Of a stretch of 64,000 bases of DNA, positions 36,477-46,752 are shown piece by piece. The stretch's first letter is position 1. Each line of letters begins with the position of its first letter. The notes under the pieces are model-generated. The model did not search any database and was not told the DNA's origin. It was given only the letters and a program-made list of their open reading frames with translations. Source of the DNA: Anaerolineae bacterium (lineage in GTDB: Bacteria > Chloroflexota > Anaerolineae > Aggregatilineales > Aggregatilineaceae); contig JAOSJP010000037.1 of assembly GCA_027494015.1 (NCBI GenBank), positions 62,001 to 126,000 of the forward strand. The letters run 5' to 3'. Position numbers and translations under genes: made by a program.

Positions 36477-38396
36477 CTACTGCGTCCCCCGCTCCAGCGT
36501 CAGCAGGTAGTCGCCGCGCCCGCCGAAGCGACCCGCCTCGATGGTGAAGGTGCCCGTCGCCGGCAGGAAGAAGTCAAGCAGCGCGTCACGCTCGGCCAGG
36601 CCCTCCGGGCGCAGCGCCCCCACGTCGTCGTTGGCGGCGATCTCGCGCCCTTCGGCGCTGCGCAGTGCCAGCCGGGGATCGAGCAGACCGGCAGCGCTGG
36701 CATCGCGCATGGTGATGATCACATGGTCGCCCGCGCCCCCGCTGAAAGTCCACTTATGCGACGGGTAGCGGTTGTTCAGCGCGCCGTGCACCGTCTGCCC
36801 ATAGGCGATCTCGCCGCCGCCCTGCGCCGGGTCTGCGCCCAGCCCCGCCCCGGCATCGTCGCCAGTCCCGGCGGCCATCTCCACGCCCAGCGGCAGCAGC
36901 CCATCGCCGCTGAAGGTGAAGTGCTGCACCTGGCTGGTGCCCGTCTGCGGGTGAGTCTCCGTCCAGAAACCGGTGCCGTCCGGCCCCATCACCAGCCCGC
37001 CAGGGCGCAGGTATTCGCCGGGCAGGTACGGCCCGCCGCGCGCCTCATCGTAGGGCAGGCCGAACATGTCCAGCAGCTTGCCGCCGACGCTCAGCTCCAG
37101 CAGGCCGAAGCCATCCAGCCCCGGCGCGGCCACGGCCAGCACCAGGTTGCCGTCGGGCGCGATGGCGATGTCCAGCACGGTCAGGTCGTGCACAATCTCC
37201 TGGGCCAGGTTGACGACCAGCGGAGCGCCCTGCGAATCCACGACGGTCAGCGCGCCGCTCGCGCCGACGGCGTAGAGCGCGTCAGCCTCGTCGTTCATGG
37301 CCAGGTGCACGCCGCGCAGGTCGGGGTTGATGGCGGCCAGGTCAGCCGTCAGCAGCAGGTTCCCAACGGCGTCGAACTTGTACAGCCGGTCGCGGATGCC
37401 GCTCCCGTGCCCCTCGGAGGCCGTCCACACGTCGCCCGCGCGGGTGACGGCGATGGTCTGCGGCATCCCCGGCGCGAACTCGCCGTCGCCGTCGCCGCGC
37501 GCGCCCCAGGCGCGCCCCCAGTTCCCGGCGCGATCCACCACCGTCACCGCGCCGAGCGTATCAGGAGCGGTGTTCGCCAGGTAGAGCCTCATGTCCGGCC
37601 CGATGGCGACATCGGCGAAGTCCGCGCCATGCCAGGGGCCTAGATAGCTGATCTGCCGCCCGCTGTTCATCTCCAGGGTGAGCACGCCGCCCGGTCCGGC
37701 AGCGATGTACATCACATTGAACATGTCGTAGACGAGGCCGCCCAGCCGCACCGCGCGCCCGTCCTCCGGCTGCGGTGCGGCGAACTGCCACAGCACGCCG
37801 CCATCGTGAGCAGTGATCGTCTCGACCAGGCCGGCGTCGCGCTCTGGCAGCGAGAAAACCAGCGACGCGGCCAGCGCGTCGAACGCCGCGCCGCCGCCGC
37901 CCTCCCAGACGGGCGTAGGCGCGAGGCCGCGCACGACGGCGACGCGCCCCCCGGCAATCGCCAGCAGCGCCACGCGCGCGGTCAGCCCTTCGGCGGGCTG
38001 TGCGACCGTCTCTTCGTAGCCGCTGGCGTTGCCCCAGGTGATGCGCTGCGGCTGCGTCGCCAGCGCCCCGCCGGTGATCAGGCGGTTGAGCAAGCCGGGC
38101 AATTCGCTCGCATCGGTGATTCCCAGCTCGCTGAACGTGCCAAAGACCATGCGCACGACCAGGCCCTGCGGCGGGTTGCCCGCCTGCACCAGGGCCACAT
38201 CGCCCGGCGCGCCGGCGATCAGGGCACGCTCCTGCGCGTTCACCGACCAGCCGGCGGGCAGGTCGAAGGCGACGCCCAGCGCGGAGTTCTGGTAGCGCTC
38301 GCCGGTCTGCGCCAGCGCCGGGGCGGGCAGTGCGGTCAGCATCAGCGCCAAGAGGGTGATCAGCAGGGTCAGAGAGCGGGGCAGGCGCGCGGGCAT
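36477..38396 (-). CDS. Secreted beta-propeller protein with PPC-type C-terminal domain
   Basis: 639 residues. Signal peptide (LTLLITLLALMLTALPAPALAQ), a domain of about 170 residues (YQNSALGVAFDLPAGWSV) like the PsbP/DUF1795 fold, then a propeller of NHL-like blades (about 190-510; MFNVMYIAAGPGGVLTL, DVAIGPDMRLYLAN, ITVVDRAGNWGRAW type repeats) and a C-terminal pre-peptidase C-terminal (PPC) domain (GALNNRYPSHKWTFSG, LLTLERG). Start ATG at 38396 with GGAGG upstream; frame extension to 38528 is not supported. Probably an extracellular binding or scaffold protein. Confidence 0.83.
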   Translation of the reverse strand: MPARLPRSLTLLITLLALMLTALPAPALAQTGERYQNSALGVAFDLPAGWSVNAQERALIAGAPGDVALVQAGNPPQGLVVRMVFGTFSELGITDASELPGLLNRLITGGALATQPQRITWGNASGYEETVAQPAEGLTARVALLAIAGGRVAVVRGLAPTPVWEGGGGAAFDALAASLVFSLPERDAGLVETITAHDGGVLWQFAAPQPEDGRAVRLGGLVYDMFNVMYIAAGPGGVLTLEMNSGRQISYLGPWHGADFADVAIGPDMRLYLANTAPDTLGAVTVVDRAGNWGRAWGARGDGDGEFAPGMPQTIAVTRAGDVWTASEGHGSGIRDRLYKFDAVGNLLLTADLAAINPDLRGVHLAMNDEADALYAVGASGALTVVDSQGAPLVVNLAQEIVHDLTVLDIAIAPDGNLVLAVAAPGLDGFGLLELSVGGKLLDMFGLPYDEARGGPYLPGEYLRPGGLVMGPDGTGFWTETHPQTGTSQVQHFTFSGDGLLPLGVEMAAGTGDDAGAGLGADPAQGGGEIAYGQTVHGALNNRYPSHKWTFSGGAGDHVIITMRDASAAGLLDPRLALRSAEGREIAANDDVGALRPEGLAERDALLDFFLPATGTFTIEAGRFGGRGDYLLTLERGTQ

Positions 38397-38665
38397 GGCA
38401 TATCGTCCTCCACAGAGCGGGTTGGCGTCGCCTCTCATCTTAACACGGCGCGGCGATTCTACCCGGTCTCTTGCCATGCGCCCTCCCTGCGGATGCCGGT
38501 TGGAATGGGGCGCATTTGTGGGTAACACATAGTCGTTGACGGAGAGGGGGAAGAGCCGAGCACAGCGGGGATGGCGGGGCGGTCTTGCCGTAGCCTTCCA
38601 GGAAGCTCACCTGGGCGGCGTTACGTTTTTGCGCGGCAGGGGCTACCCTTCTTATGCTGGGAGTT
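38397..38665. other. Intergenic stretch, nothing recognised
   Basis: Upstream region of the propeller gene plus the 3' flank of the broken vapC; no hairpin terminator or gene was seen. Confidence 0.5.
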
Positions 38666-39131
38666 CTAGGGGCCTTCCAGTACGTCCTCCAGCGTCAGGA
38701 CAGTGATCAGGGACGAAAACCGGGTGAAGCCCACAACGTTGAGCGTCAGCAAGTGGCCGATGCCATACGCCTGCATCGTGGCGACGATGTTGGCGTCGTG
38801 CACCTGCTGCCCCCCACAGGGATGATCTGCACCAGGCTGAGCAGCCTCTCGGTAACCACCGACGTATCATCGGCGACCAGAAGTGCGCCTGGAGATAGCG
38901 CACGCGCTCAACGATGGTGGCCGCTGAGCGCGGCGCGGCGAAGGTCTGCGGGCGGGAAAGAACGGCCATGAACTCGCGCAGCACCTGGCGGCTGATCCAC
39001 AGCACGTCTCCTCTGGCGCGCAGCGCCCTGATCGCGGTGAGCGCCTCGGTGTGCAGCGGGGCCTCGGCGACGTTGGCCCGCAGCAGAATGTTGGTATCCA
39101 GGAAGACCGTCCTAACGCTCGTCGTCGCCAT
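38666..39131 (-). pseudogene. PIN-domain toxin (VapC family), two frameshifts
   Basis: Begins VFLDTNILLRANV with the first PIN aspartate. After YLQAHF the frame is lost by one missing base near 38880; the next frame gives VADDTSVVTERLLSLVQIIPVGG and is lost again at the C-run 38810-38815; the third frame completes the domain: HDANIVATMQAYGIGHLLTLN (second acidic cluster) to LEDVLEGP and a stop at 38666. Adding one base at each place restores a 155-residue ribonuclease toxin. Decayed gene or sequence error. Overlaps the end of the antitoxin gene by 20 bases, the usual module order. Confidence 0.8.
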
Positions 39132-39339
39132 ACAAATCCTCGCGTCTCAGCGACAAGTCTTTCGGCCAGGAGCCGTAGCTGTCTACCGGGAAGTCGGACA
39201 GGTCGCTCTGCCGCAAGTCCGTCCCTTCCGGGGCGTGCCCCAACTGCTCGCGGATGAGCGCCTCGGCCTTCTCGCGCAGCAGCTCCCACAGCTCGTCCAG
39301 GGTCAAGTCCGATAAGTCTGACAGTCGCGGTGCCTTCAT
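39112..39339 (-). CDS. Antitoxin partner of the broken PIN toxin
   Basis: 75 residues, small and very acidic (LSDLSDLTLDELWELLREKA). The N-terminal half is helical and may bind the toxin; no clear DNA-binding fold is seen. It lies directly upstream of and overlaps the PIN gene, which is the basis for the call. Confidence 0.6.
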   Translation of the reverse strand: MKAPRLSDLSDLTLDELWELLREKAEALIREQLGHAPEGTDLRQSDLSDFPVDSYGSWPKDLSLRREDLYGDDER

Positions 39340-39525
39340 CTGCTATTCTCTCCTAGACCCTCAAGTCATTTGCAGACTTGCCAGTCAACAGCCCGCAACA
39401 GCATCTCGAGGACTTTGAAATCTTCAGGGGCAGGCACATGGCACAGCTACGCGCCCGGCGGGGCACTGGGCCAGGCGCGAGGGCGGCGAGCGATCCTGCC
39501 GCGCGGGGAATGCTCGCCGGACGCT

Positions 39526-39879
39526 CTAGCGCGCGGCGATGCTTTCGCTTTGCGCTGCCGGCTGCATCAGCAGCAGATGGCGGCGCATATCGCGCCGCGC
39601 CTCCTCATACAGACGCAGCAGCGCTTCGTCCGGCTCCTTGAAACGGCGCAGCGTTTGCAGCGTGCACATCACGCAGCCGCGCATGGCCCGGTAGCTGTCG
39701 GTCTCGCACGGCAGGCAGCCGTTCAGCCGGATCATCATGAGCATGAAGGAGAGCACATCTTCGTGCGTTTCCGGCAATGTCGAGAGCCGCTCTATGAGCG
39801 CGTCCCATTGCTCGCTGCGCGCGCCGCGCAGCTTGGGGATCGCATGGCTAGGGAACATCAGTTCATTCTGTGTATACAT
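39526..39879 (-). CDS. Small Cys-containing protein of unknown function
   Basis: 117 residues, mainly helical. A motif CLPCETDSYRAMRGCVMC places four cysteines as two CxxC pairs 13 residues apart, suggesting a zinc or iron-sulfur site. Starts at 39879, 39888 or 39897 are all possible; GGATGGGTGGG lies before the first. I do not recognise the family. Alone, with AT-rich upstream DNA. Confidence 0.65.
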   Translation of the reverse strand: MYTQNELMFPSHAIPKLRGARSEQWDALIERLSTLPETHEDVLSFMLMMIRLNGCLPCETDSYRAMRGCVMCTLQTLRRFKEPDEALLRLYEEARRDMRRHLLLMQPAAQSESIAAR

Positions 39880-39897
39880 CCCACCCATCCTAACCAT

Positions 39898-40341
39898 TTT
39901 GCACCACTATACCAACCACTTTATCACTTTTTTTCGCGGCGCTCAATCCCCCTGATGTGAAAAATGTATGAACATGGGCCAATTCACCCAGAGCTGCCCC
40001 ACACAGCGCCAACTGAGTTCCAGGCTACACCGCCGCGCTGACCGTTCCGATTACCAGGGGAACGTCCGGGGTGCAGCAGCGCAGCGCCCGGCCCTGGCAT
40101 GGGTTTCCGCAGTTCCCGAAAACTTCGGAAGTCTATTCCGGGGCAGAGCGCAGCGAGGCTGAGGATGAGGTCAATGCTCTGCGTCCAGCGAAATCGCTGA
40201 CAACCTTTGCTTGCACTCTTCAAGTCTCATTTCTGGTTAGAAAACAGTTTGTATCACGTAAGAAAAAACATATCGGCGTGCGCCCAGGTTATACTAGGGA
40301 ACATAGAAGCGCGAGGATTTCGCCAGCCAGGAAGAGACCCC
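39898..40341. other. Intergenic region with a partial TTCGGAAG repeat
   Basis: AT-rich near 39900-39970 (probable promoter of the minus-strand gene). Contains AAACTTCGGAAGTCTATTCC at 40110-40130, half of the palindrome found in family A elements, then the flank GCCGAGCG-type sequence. No gene seen. Confidence 0.5.
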
Positions 40342-40665
40342 ATGCGTTTTCCCCCCATCAAGCCCGGTCGCTGCCTGCTGTGGATCGCCCTGGCACCCGA
40401 CCCCGACGCCGCGGCGCGCTATGTGGCGCTGCGTGCAGTGCTCAAGACCTGCCGCCTGCACCCGCTCGACGCGACGGCCTGGGCAGAAGTGGTCATCGTC
40501 GAGGAGGAGGCGCTGCGCACCCGCCTGGACGAAGTGCGGGGGCTGCTGGGCGCAGGCGACTCCCTGCACCTGGTGACGGCGAGCGGCGACCGCCTGTCCG
40601 TCGAGTCGCTGCGCGGCGGCGGAGACGGCGGACCGCCGGCCCGCCCGCCCTGGGCGGCACAGTAG
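40342..40665 (+). CDS. Small unknown protein, faintly Cas2-like
   Basis: 107 residues. The predicted order is strand (CLLWIALAP), helix (ARYVALRAVLKTCRL), strand (AWAEVVIVEEE), helix (LRTRLDEVRGLLG), strand (DSLHLVTASG), the ferredoxin-like order of Cas2/VapD. The catalytic Asp pattern YDI is not kept, and no cas1 or repeat array is present, so this is only a fold-level hint. AGGAAGAG lies upstream of the ATG. Alone, before lpdA. Confidence 0.55.
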   Translation: MRFPPIKPGRCLLWIALAPDPDAAARYVALRAVLKTCRLHPLDATAWAEVVIVEEEALRTRLDEVRGLLGAGDSLHLVTASGDRLSVESLRGGGDGGPPARPPWAAQ

Positions 40666-40810
40666 CCGGCGGTGAAGGGAAAACGCGGCTCTTGCGGGCG
40701 GAATCGGCGCGTTTGCGCTAAGCTCTGGCAGAATAGAGGCATGAGGGCAGCGCGCACCGGCGCGCGCCCGGCCCTCACCGCGAACGGAACAATAAGGAGC
40801 GCACTGCAAT

Positions 40811-42214
<1,404 letters not shown>

Positions 42215-42243
42215 GCGTCAGGTGGTGGTAAGCCGGGAGGCGT

Positions 42244-43974
42244 ATGTCTCACCCGCCACACGAGTCTGATCGCGACACGCCCGCCCCCAGCGTGCAGATA
42301 GCGCCTGTGGACGCCGAGATGCCCGCCGGGGCGCTGCGCGAGGCGCTCAACCGTATTGCCCAGGACAGCCTGCGCCCGGTCGCGCTGACGCTCGGCGTGC
42401 TCTATCTGCTGGAAGCGGGCGTGCTGTTGACCGGGCACGGCGGCGGGGCACCGCCAGGCTTGATTGCGCTGGCCTTTGCCCTGGCCCTGGCGTCCCTGGT
42501 GCTCTTTGTGGCGCTGGGGCGCGCTGCGCTGCCGGCGGGCTGGGCGCACGCGGCAGGTTCAGCGCTGGCTTTGCTGGCGATCACCGTGATGACCGCCCGC
42601 CACCTCACTACTTCCCCCAGCTTTACGCTCAGCTACGCCCTGCTGCTGATCACCGCCGGATACCTCTACCTGGATACGCGCTGGCTGATGCTGACCATTG
42701 GGGCGACAGTTGGCGCATGGGTGGGAGTCACCCTGCACCTGTATCCCGGCATCCCTGCTGATGAACTGGTGTCCACTGTGGTCACCAGCGTGGCGATTGC
42801 CCTGGTCGTGCACTTCATTCGTCTGCGGACGCTGCGTCGGCTGGAGCGAGTGCATTTCCGCGAAGCGCGCTATCGCGCCGCCTGGCAGCAAGCCGCGGGG
42901 CAGGCGCGTCTGAGCGAAGAGCGCTTCCGCCGGCTGGCCGACGCCTCGTTGGAAGGGGTGGTGCTGCACGACAACCGTGTAATCCATGATGTCAACCAGG
43001 CGGCCCTCGACATGCTGGGCGTGACCCTGGACGAATTGCTGGGGCGCAACCCTCTCGACTTCATCGCCCCGCATGTGCGTGACTCCGTCCGCCAGCGGCT
43101 GGCCGAGGGTGATGAGCGCGTCTACGAGGCGCTGGGCCTGCGCCGCGACGGAAGCGAGTTTCCCATCGAGATCAACGCCAGAGAGATTCGCTTCGGCGAC
43201 CAGCGGATGCGCGTGGCAGTTGTGCGCGACATCACTGAGCGCAAGCGAAATGAAGCCGAGCGCGAACAGCTCATCGCCGAGTTGAATGCCTTCGCTCACA
43301 CGGTCGCCCACGATCTGAAGAACCCGCTGAGTTTGATCGTCGCCTACGCTGACCTGCTGCACGATGACCTGGAACGGCAGCCGCTTGAACGCCTGCACGA
43401 GTATATCGGCGGCCTGCTGGAAGGTGCGCAGAAGATGGAGCGCATCATTGACGAGCTGCTGCTGCTGGCCCAGACGCACCAGGGCGCTGTCGCCGCGATG
43501 CCAGTGCAGATGGGCGACATCGTGGCCGAAGCCTGCCGCGTGCTCCATCCCGCTATCGAGCGGGTGGGCGCGCGGATCACTGTCCAGGCCGAGTGGCCGC
43601 CGGCGCTGGGCTACGGGCCGTGGCTGGAGCATGTGTGGACGAACTACCTGGGCAACGCGCTGAAGTACGGCGGCGACCCGCCCCGCATCGAGCTAGGGGC
43701 CGACGAGCAGCCCGAAGGCATGGTGCGCTTCTGGGTGCGCGATTACGGGCACGGGATCAGCGCTGAGCAGCGAGAAGAGATTTTCGAGCCGTTCAAACGC
43801 GGGCAGCGCGTCCGGCGCGACGGATATGGCATCGGGCTGTCCATCGTCCAGCGCATTGTGACGCGCCTGGATGGTCGGGTCGGGGTGGAGAGCACCGAAG
43901 GCGGCGGCAGCACGTTCTACTTCACCCTGCCGCGCGCACCTGTGCCGCAGCAGAGTCTGCCGTCGCCGCGCTGA
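42244..43974 (+). CDS. Membrane-anchored PAS sensor histidine kinase
   Basis: 576 residues. About six membrane helices (residues 45-195) end in VHFIRLRTLRRLERV, followed by one PAS/PAC domain (about 225-335), HisKA with TVAHDLKNPL (phospho-acceptor His356) and HATPase_c (NYLGNALKYGG, DYGHGI, GYGIGLSI). The membrane part, linker and kinase core are clearly paralogous to the 1124-residue kinase at 1849-5223, which has three more PAS and one GAF domain inserted. No response regulator is adjacent. Close behind lpdA, so possibly co-transcribed. Confidence 0.93.
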   Translation: MSHPPHESDRDTPAPSVQIAPVDAEMPAGALREALNRIAQDSLRPVALTLGVLYLLEAGVLLTGHGGGAPPGLIALAFALALASLVLFVALGRAALPAGWAHAAGSALALLAITVMTARHLTTSPSFTLSYALLLITAGYLYLDTRWLMLTIGATVGAWVGVTLHLYPGIPADELVSTVVTSVAIALVVHFIRLRTLRRLERVHFREARYRAAWQQAAGQARLSEERFRRLADASLEGVVLHDNRVIHDVNQAALDMLGVTLDELLGRNPLDFIAPHVRDSVRQRLAEGDERVYEALGLRRDGSEFPIEINAREIRFGDQRMRVAVVRDITERKRNEAEREQLIAELNAFAHTVAHDLKNPLSLIVAYADLLHDDLERQPLERLHEYIGGLLEGAQKMERIIDELLLLAQTHQGAVAAMPVQMGDIVAEACRVLHPAIERVGARITVQAEWPPALGYGPWLEHVWTNYLGNALKYGGDPPRIELGADEQPEGMVRFWVRDYGHGISAEQREEIFEPFKRGQRVRRDGYGIGLSIVQRIVTRLDGRVGVESTEGGGSTFYFTLPRAPVPQQSLPSPR

Positions 43975-43992
43975 GCGGCGGGGGCGGTAACC

Positions 43993-44011
43993 GGGGGCCG
44001 CGATGGCCCCC
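43993..44011 (+). terminator. GC hairpin after the kinase gene
   Basis: GGGGGCC GCGAT GGCCCCC, without a U-run. Confidence 0.45.
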
Positions 44012-44040
44012 AGAGGGGACGGGGAACCAGGAGGCGAGAC

Positions 44041-44454
44041 TCACCAGACAACCTCTACCAGCCCCGCCGCGATAATCAGTGGATCAGTGGTGAGGAGAGG
44101 CGCACCTATCCTCCGGGCCAGACCAGCGATGATGCGATCGTGCATCTCTGGTACATTGCTATCCTGGTCGAAATGGAGTACATCGTCCGGGACAAACGGG
44201 ACAATTCGGAAGTAAGGCTTGGCTTTGAGCGCCAGATAAGTCTGCCGAAAGTCCTGAAAAAGGCGGTGCTTCTTGTCCGCATAAAACAACTCAGCGACGA
44301 CAATGGCTGAGACGATGAGCCAGGTCTCTCCTCGCTCCGCTGCTTCAAAGGCTGCTGCTGCTTGAGCACCTAGCTTTCTATCTTCTTTGAGATACCAGAT
44401 CAGAGCACTGGTATCCACCACATAGAGCGGTCTAGTCGTCGAAGAGATCGTCAA
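44041..44454 (-). CDS. PIN-domain toxin (VapC family)
   Basis: 137 residues from a TTG at 44454 with GGGAG upstream. PIN residues: VVDTSALIWYL (Asp), SAIVVAELFY (Glu), MHDRIIAGLARR (Asp) and LLTTDP (last Asp). VapC toxins cut tRNA or rRNA and stop translation. The gene overlaps the end of the antitoxin gene by about 23 bases, typical for a coupled pair. The exact start is uncertain. Confidence 0.85.
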   Translation of the reverse strand: MTISSTTRPLYVVDTSALIWYLKEDRKLGAQAAAAFEAAERGETWLIVSAIVVAELFYADKKHRLFQDFRQTYLALKAKPYFRIVPFVPDDVLHFDQDSNVPEMHDRIIAGLARRIGAPLLTTDPLIIAAGLVEVVW

Positions 44455-44737
44455 GGTCTTGCTCCCACTCTGTCGAGAACTCTCGGATGCTGGCGCGCAG
44501 ATCATCGTCGCTCACGTCTAGCGGCGGCTCGGCGTACTTGTTACGCAGGCTCTCGACCCTCTCGAAAGCCCCTGCTGTGCGCAGGTGCTGGTGCTCCGCA
44601 AGCAGCATGTCGCGCGTCACGCCGCTGCCGCCCTCCGGCAGAAGAGTCGCCTGCAAGCGTCGAACCAGCACGGCGCGGTCGTGTGCGTCCAACTGCTCTG
44701 CCAGTCGGACAACTTGCTCAAGCGTCACAGTACCCAT
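44432..44737 (-). CDS. Antitoxin of the VapC-like module
   Basis: 101 residues, acidic. N-terminal EQVVRLAEQLDAHDRAVLVRRL is a helical segment like that in the antitoxin at 57937, and the acidic C-terminus (EWEQDLDDLFDD) would wrap the toxin. Upstream partner of the PIN gene. Expected to neutralise the toxin and, as a complex, repress the operon. Confidence 0.75.
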   Translation of the reverse strand: MGTVTLEQVVRLAEQLDAHDRAVLVRRLQATLLPEGGSGVTRDMLLAEHQHLRTAGAFERVESLRNKYAEPPLDVSDDDLRASIREFSTEWEQDLDDLFDD

Positions 44738-44930
44738 CTCGTTGCCTCAGATGCCTTGCTCCAACGTTAATCGCTCTTCTCTATTATACCGGCTCTTATC
44801 ACAGACAAGCCCCCAAGAATCGTAGCGTCACTGACTCGGTTGTCTGGCACCGCTGAGAGCAAGCGTCAGACTGGCAGGCCCCTCACCCCCAGTCGGGACG
44901 AATAGCCCCCCTATTCGGTGAGAAGGCACA

Positions 44931-44959
44931 CTGACCGCCCGGCCCACCTGCGTTATACT
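44931..44959 (+). promoter_or_regulatory. Promoter of the peroxiredoxin gene
   Basis: CTGACC (44931-44936), 17-base spacer, TATACT (44954-44959), about 100 bases before the ATG. Confidence 0.6.
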
Positions 44960-45061
44960 GGCAGACAGGGGTGGCATCATCGCTCCACAGCACCCCCCAC
45001 CCACACCAGGCCCGCCGGAGCCGCATCCGGCACGGACGGTCAGCACTGGAAGGAGCACCGT

Positions 45062-45772
45062 ATGGCCGACCAACCCGTTTCGTGCACGCAGTCCGCGCGC
45101 GGCCCGCTGGCCGCCCAGGCTGCGCCACAGGCAGCAGGTTTCGCAGAGCTATTGAAGGAGGTACCGCAGATGTTCGCACGAGTTGGCAAGCCCGCCCCGG
45201 ATTTCGAGGCGATGGCCTACCATCAGGGCAGCTTCAAGCTGGTCACGCTGTCCGAGCTTAGAGGGCACTGGGCACTGCTGTGCTTCTACCCCGGCGACTT
45301 CACCTTTGTCTGACCGACCGAATTGGCGGCAGTTGCCGTCCACTATGATCAGCTTCAGGCGCTGGACGTGCACATCTACTCGGTGAGCACGGACAGCCAT
45401 TTCACCCACAAGATTTGGCAAGAGCAGGAACTCTCCAGGATGGTCGAGGGCGGCGTCCCCTGGCCGATGCTGGCCGATTCCGGCGGACGGATCGGGCAGC
45501 TTTACGGCGTGTACGATGAAGACGCCGGCGTAGACATCCGGGGCCGCTTCTTGATTGACCCGGACGGCGTGATCCAGGCGATGGAAGTGATGACGCCGCC
45601 GGTTGGCCGCAACATCAAGGAGTTGATCCGCCAGGTGCAGGCGTACCAGCACGTGCGCGCAACGGGCGAAGTCACTCCGGCAGGTTGGGTGCCGGGCAAG
45701 GCGACGCTCAAGCCCCACCCCAGTCTCGTCGGCAAGGTGTGGGAAGTCTGGCAGCCGGGCAAGGAAGTCTAG
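45062..45772 (+). CDS. Selenocysteine-containing peroxiredoxin (PrxU/AhpC-like), UGA read as Sec
   Basis: 236 residues when the in-frame TGA at 45311-45313 is read through. The TGA stands exactly where the peroxidatic Cys codon belongs: [15 protein letters not shown], against the family motif DFTFVCPTE. Everything after it continues the AhpC/Prx1 fold in the same frame ([65 protein letters not shown]). The usual resolving Cys in GEVCPANW is replaced (GEVTPAGW), so it is of one-Sec type. A SECIS-like hairpin follows the TGA. Start at 45062 has GAAGGAGC upstream (Sec is residue 84); an internal ATG at 45170 after AAGGAGGT is the alternative (Sec is residue 48). It should reduce peroxides. Confidence 0.88.
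45325..45340 (+). promoter_or_regulatory. SECIS-like hairpin for selenocysteine insertion
   Basis: Stem GGCGGC / GCCGTC (one G-U pair) with apical loop AGTT, lying inside the coding sequence. The loop starts 17 bases after the TGA and has G as its second base. Bacterial SECIS elements bound by SelB, such as that of E. coli fdhF, share this spacing and an AG-starting loop (from memory). Confidence 0.7.
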
Positions 45773-45803
45773 CACAGACGCTATCGAGCAGCGTGGGAGA
45801 GGG

Positions 45804-45834
45804 TGGCGGGGTGCTCCAGGCGAGCGCCCCGCCA
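45804..45834 (+). terminator. Terminator of the peroxiredoxin gene
   Basis: Thirteen-bp stem TGGCGGGGTGCTC / GAGCGCCCCGCCA with a 5-base loop, followed by TCTTGTGT. Confidence 0.75.
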
Positions 45835-45914
45835 TCTTGTGTCGCCCGCGCCAGGCGGGTCTCTTTGCTCTATAATCTGCGCAGACACCCGCCCGTTGCC
45901 GCGAGGAGAGGCCC

Positions 45915-46430
45915 TTGCCCGCGCCGCCGCCTGTACCGCTCACCCGCCGCTGGTGGACGCGCACGCTGGTCATCAACGCCGCGCTGCTGCTCATCTTCGC
46001 CGCAGCGATCCAGGCGATCCCCGTCCCGCGCGAGAATCCCCCCGTCCTGCGCGAGCCGCAGTGGAACTCCCCGCAGACGCGCGCGCTGGCTGCGGCGGCG
46101 TGCTTTGACTGTCACAGCAACGAGACCGCGTGGCCCTGGTACGCGCGGCTCGCGCCGTCCGCGTGGGTGGTCTGGTACGACGTGACCGAGGGGCGCGAAG
46201 CGCTCAACTTCTCCGCATGGGATCGTCACGCCGACGACGAGTTCGTGGACCCCGACGATCCCTTCGCGCCCAAGCCGCTCTCCGAGCGCATCACGGAAGC
46301 CATTCGCGGCGGCTCGATGCCGCCGGGCACCTACCGGCTGGCGCACGCTGCTGCTCGCCTGTCGGACGCGGAGAAAGAGGCGCTGATCGAGGGGCTGGTG
46401 CGCACCGTGCAGGCCAGCCAGGACGGATGA
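45915..46430 (+). CDS. Membrane-anchored haem-binding domain protein
   Basis: 171 residues. An N-terminal membrane anchor (TLVINAALLLIFAAAIQAI), then CFDCH (Cys63, Cys66, His67), the c-type haem attachment site, and the following NETAWPWYARLAPSAWVV and SMPPGTYRL, which are typical of the small haem-binding domain family (PF14376 type). It faces the outside and probably transfers electrons. The start is TTG at 45915 with GAGGAGAGG upstream. Follows the peroxiredoxin terminator. Confidence 0.85.
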   Translation: MPAPPPVPLTRRWWTRTLVINAALLLIFAAAIQAIPVPRENPPVLREPQWNSPQTRALAAAACFDCHSNETAWPWYARLAPSAWVVWYDVTEGREALNFSAWDRHADDEFVDPDDPFAPKPLSERITEAIRGGSMPPGTYRLAHAAARLSDAEKEALIEGLVRTVQASQDG

Positions 46431-46437
46431 GGCGCGC

Positions 46438-46752
46438 CTAGTCCAGCAAAGTAGCTATCTTGGCGAGCACCTCTTCAACGGTGTGAGCAGGCAGACTGAT
46501 GATCCACTCCGCCTGGCGCGCCCGCCAGTCCAGGCTCTTGACCTGGTCGGCCAGGATCACGCCGGAGACTGGCTCATTGTCCGGGATAGCGACCTCAAAC
46601 GGGTAGCCTTTTACCTGGCTGGTCACCGGGCAGAACAAGGCCAATCCCGTTCTGGCATTATAGGCTTCGGGGGAAAGCGCCACCGCCGGACGACGACCGG
46701 CCTGTGGGCTGAACGAAAGCCATACCATATCGCCGCGCCTGGGTGTGTACAC
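46438..46752 (-). CDS. MazF/PemK-type endoribonuclease toxin
   Basis: 104 residues. GDMVWLSFSPQAGRRPAVALSP, TGLALFCPVTSQVKGYPFEV and ILADQVKSLDWRAR are the standard MazF strands. These cut mRNA at short sequence sites. The ATG directly follows the stop of the antitoxin gene, so the two are coupled. Confidence 0.93.
   Translation of the reverse strand: MYTPRRGDMVWLSFSPQAGRRPAVALSPEAYNARTGLALFCPVTSQVKGYPFEVAIPDNEPVSGVILADQVKSLDWRARQAEWIISLPAHTVEEVLAKIATLLD

Noticed and set aside
44041..44737. Flanking direct repeats around this and the MazEF and 38.7-kb modules
   Set aside because: Flanks were compared by eye and no duplication was seen, so the cassette pattern is claimed for only two of the five modules.
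45314..45772. Peroxiredoxin as a plain nonsense pseudogene
   Set aside because: The stop sits exactly on the catalytic residue, is UGA and not UAG or UAA, is followed by a correctly placed hairpin, and the rest of the frame is intact. A sequence error (TGA for TGC) remains possible.
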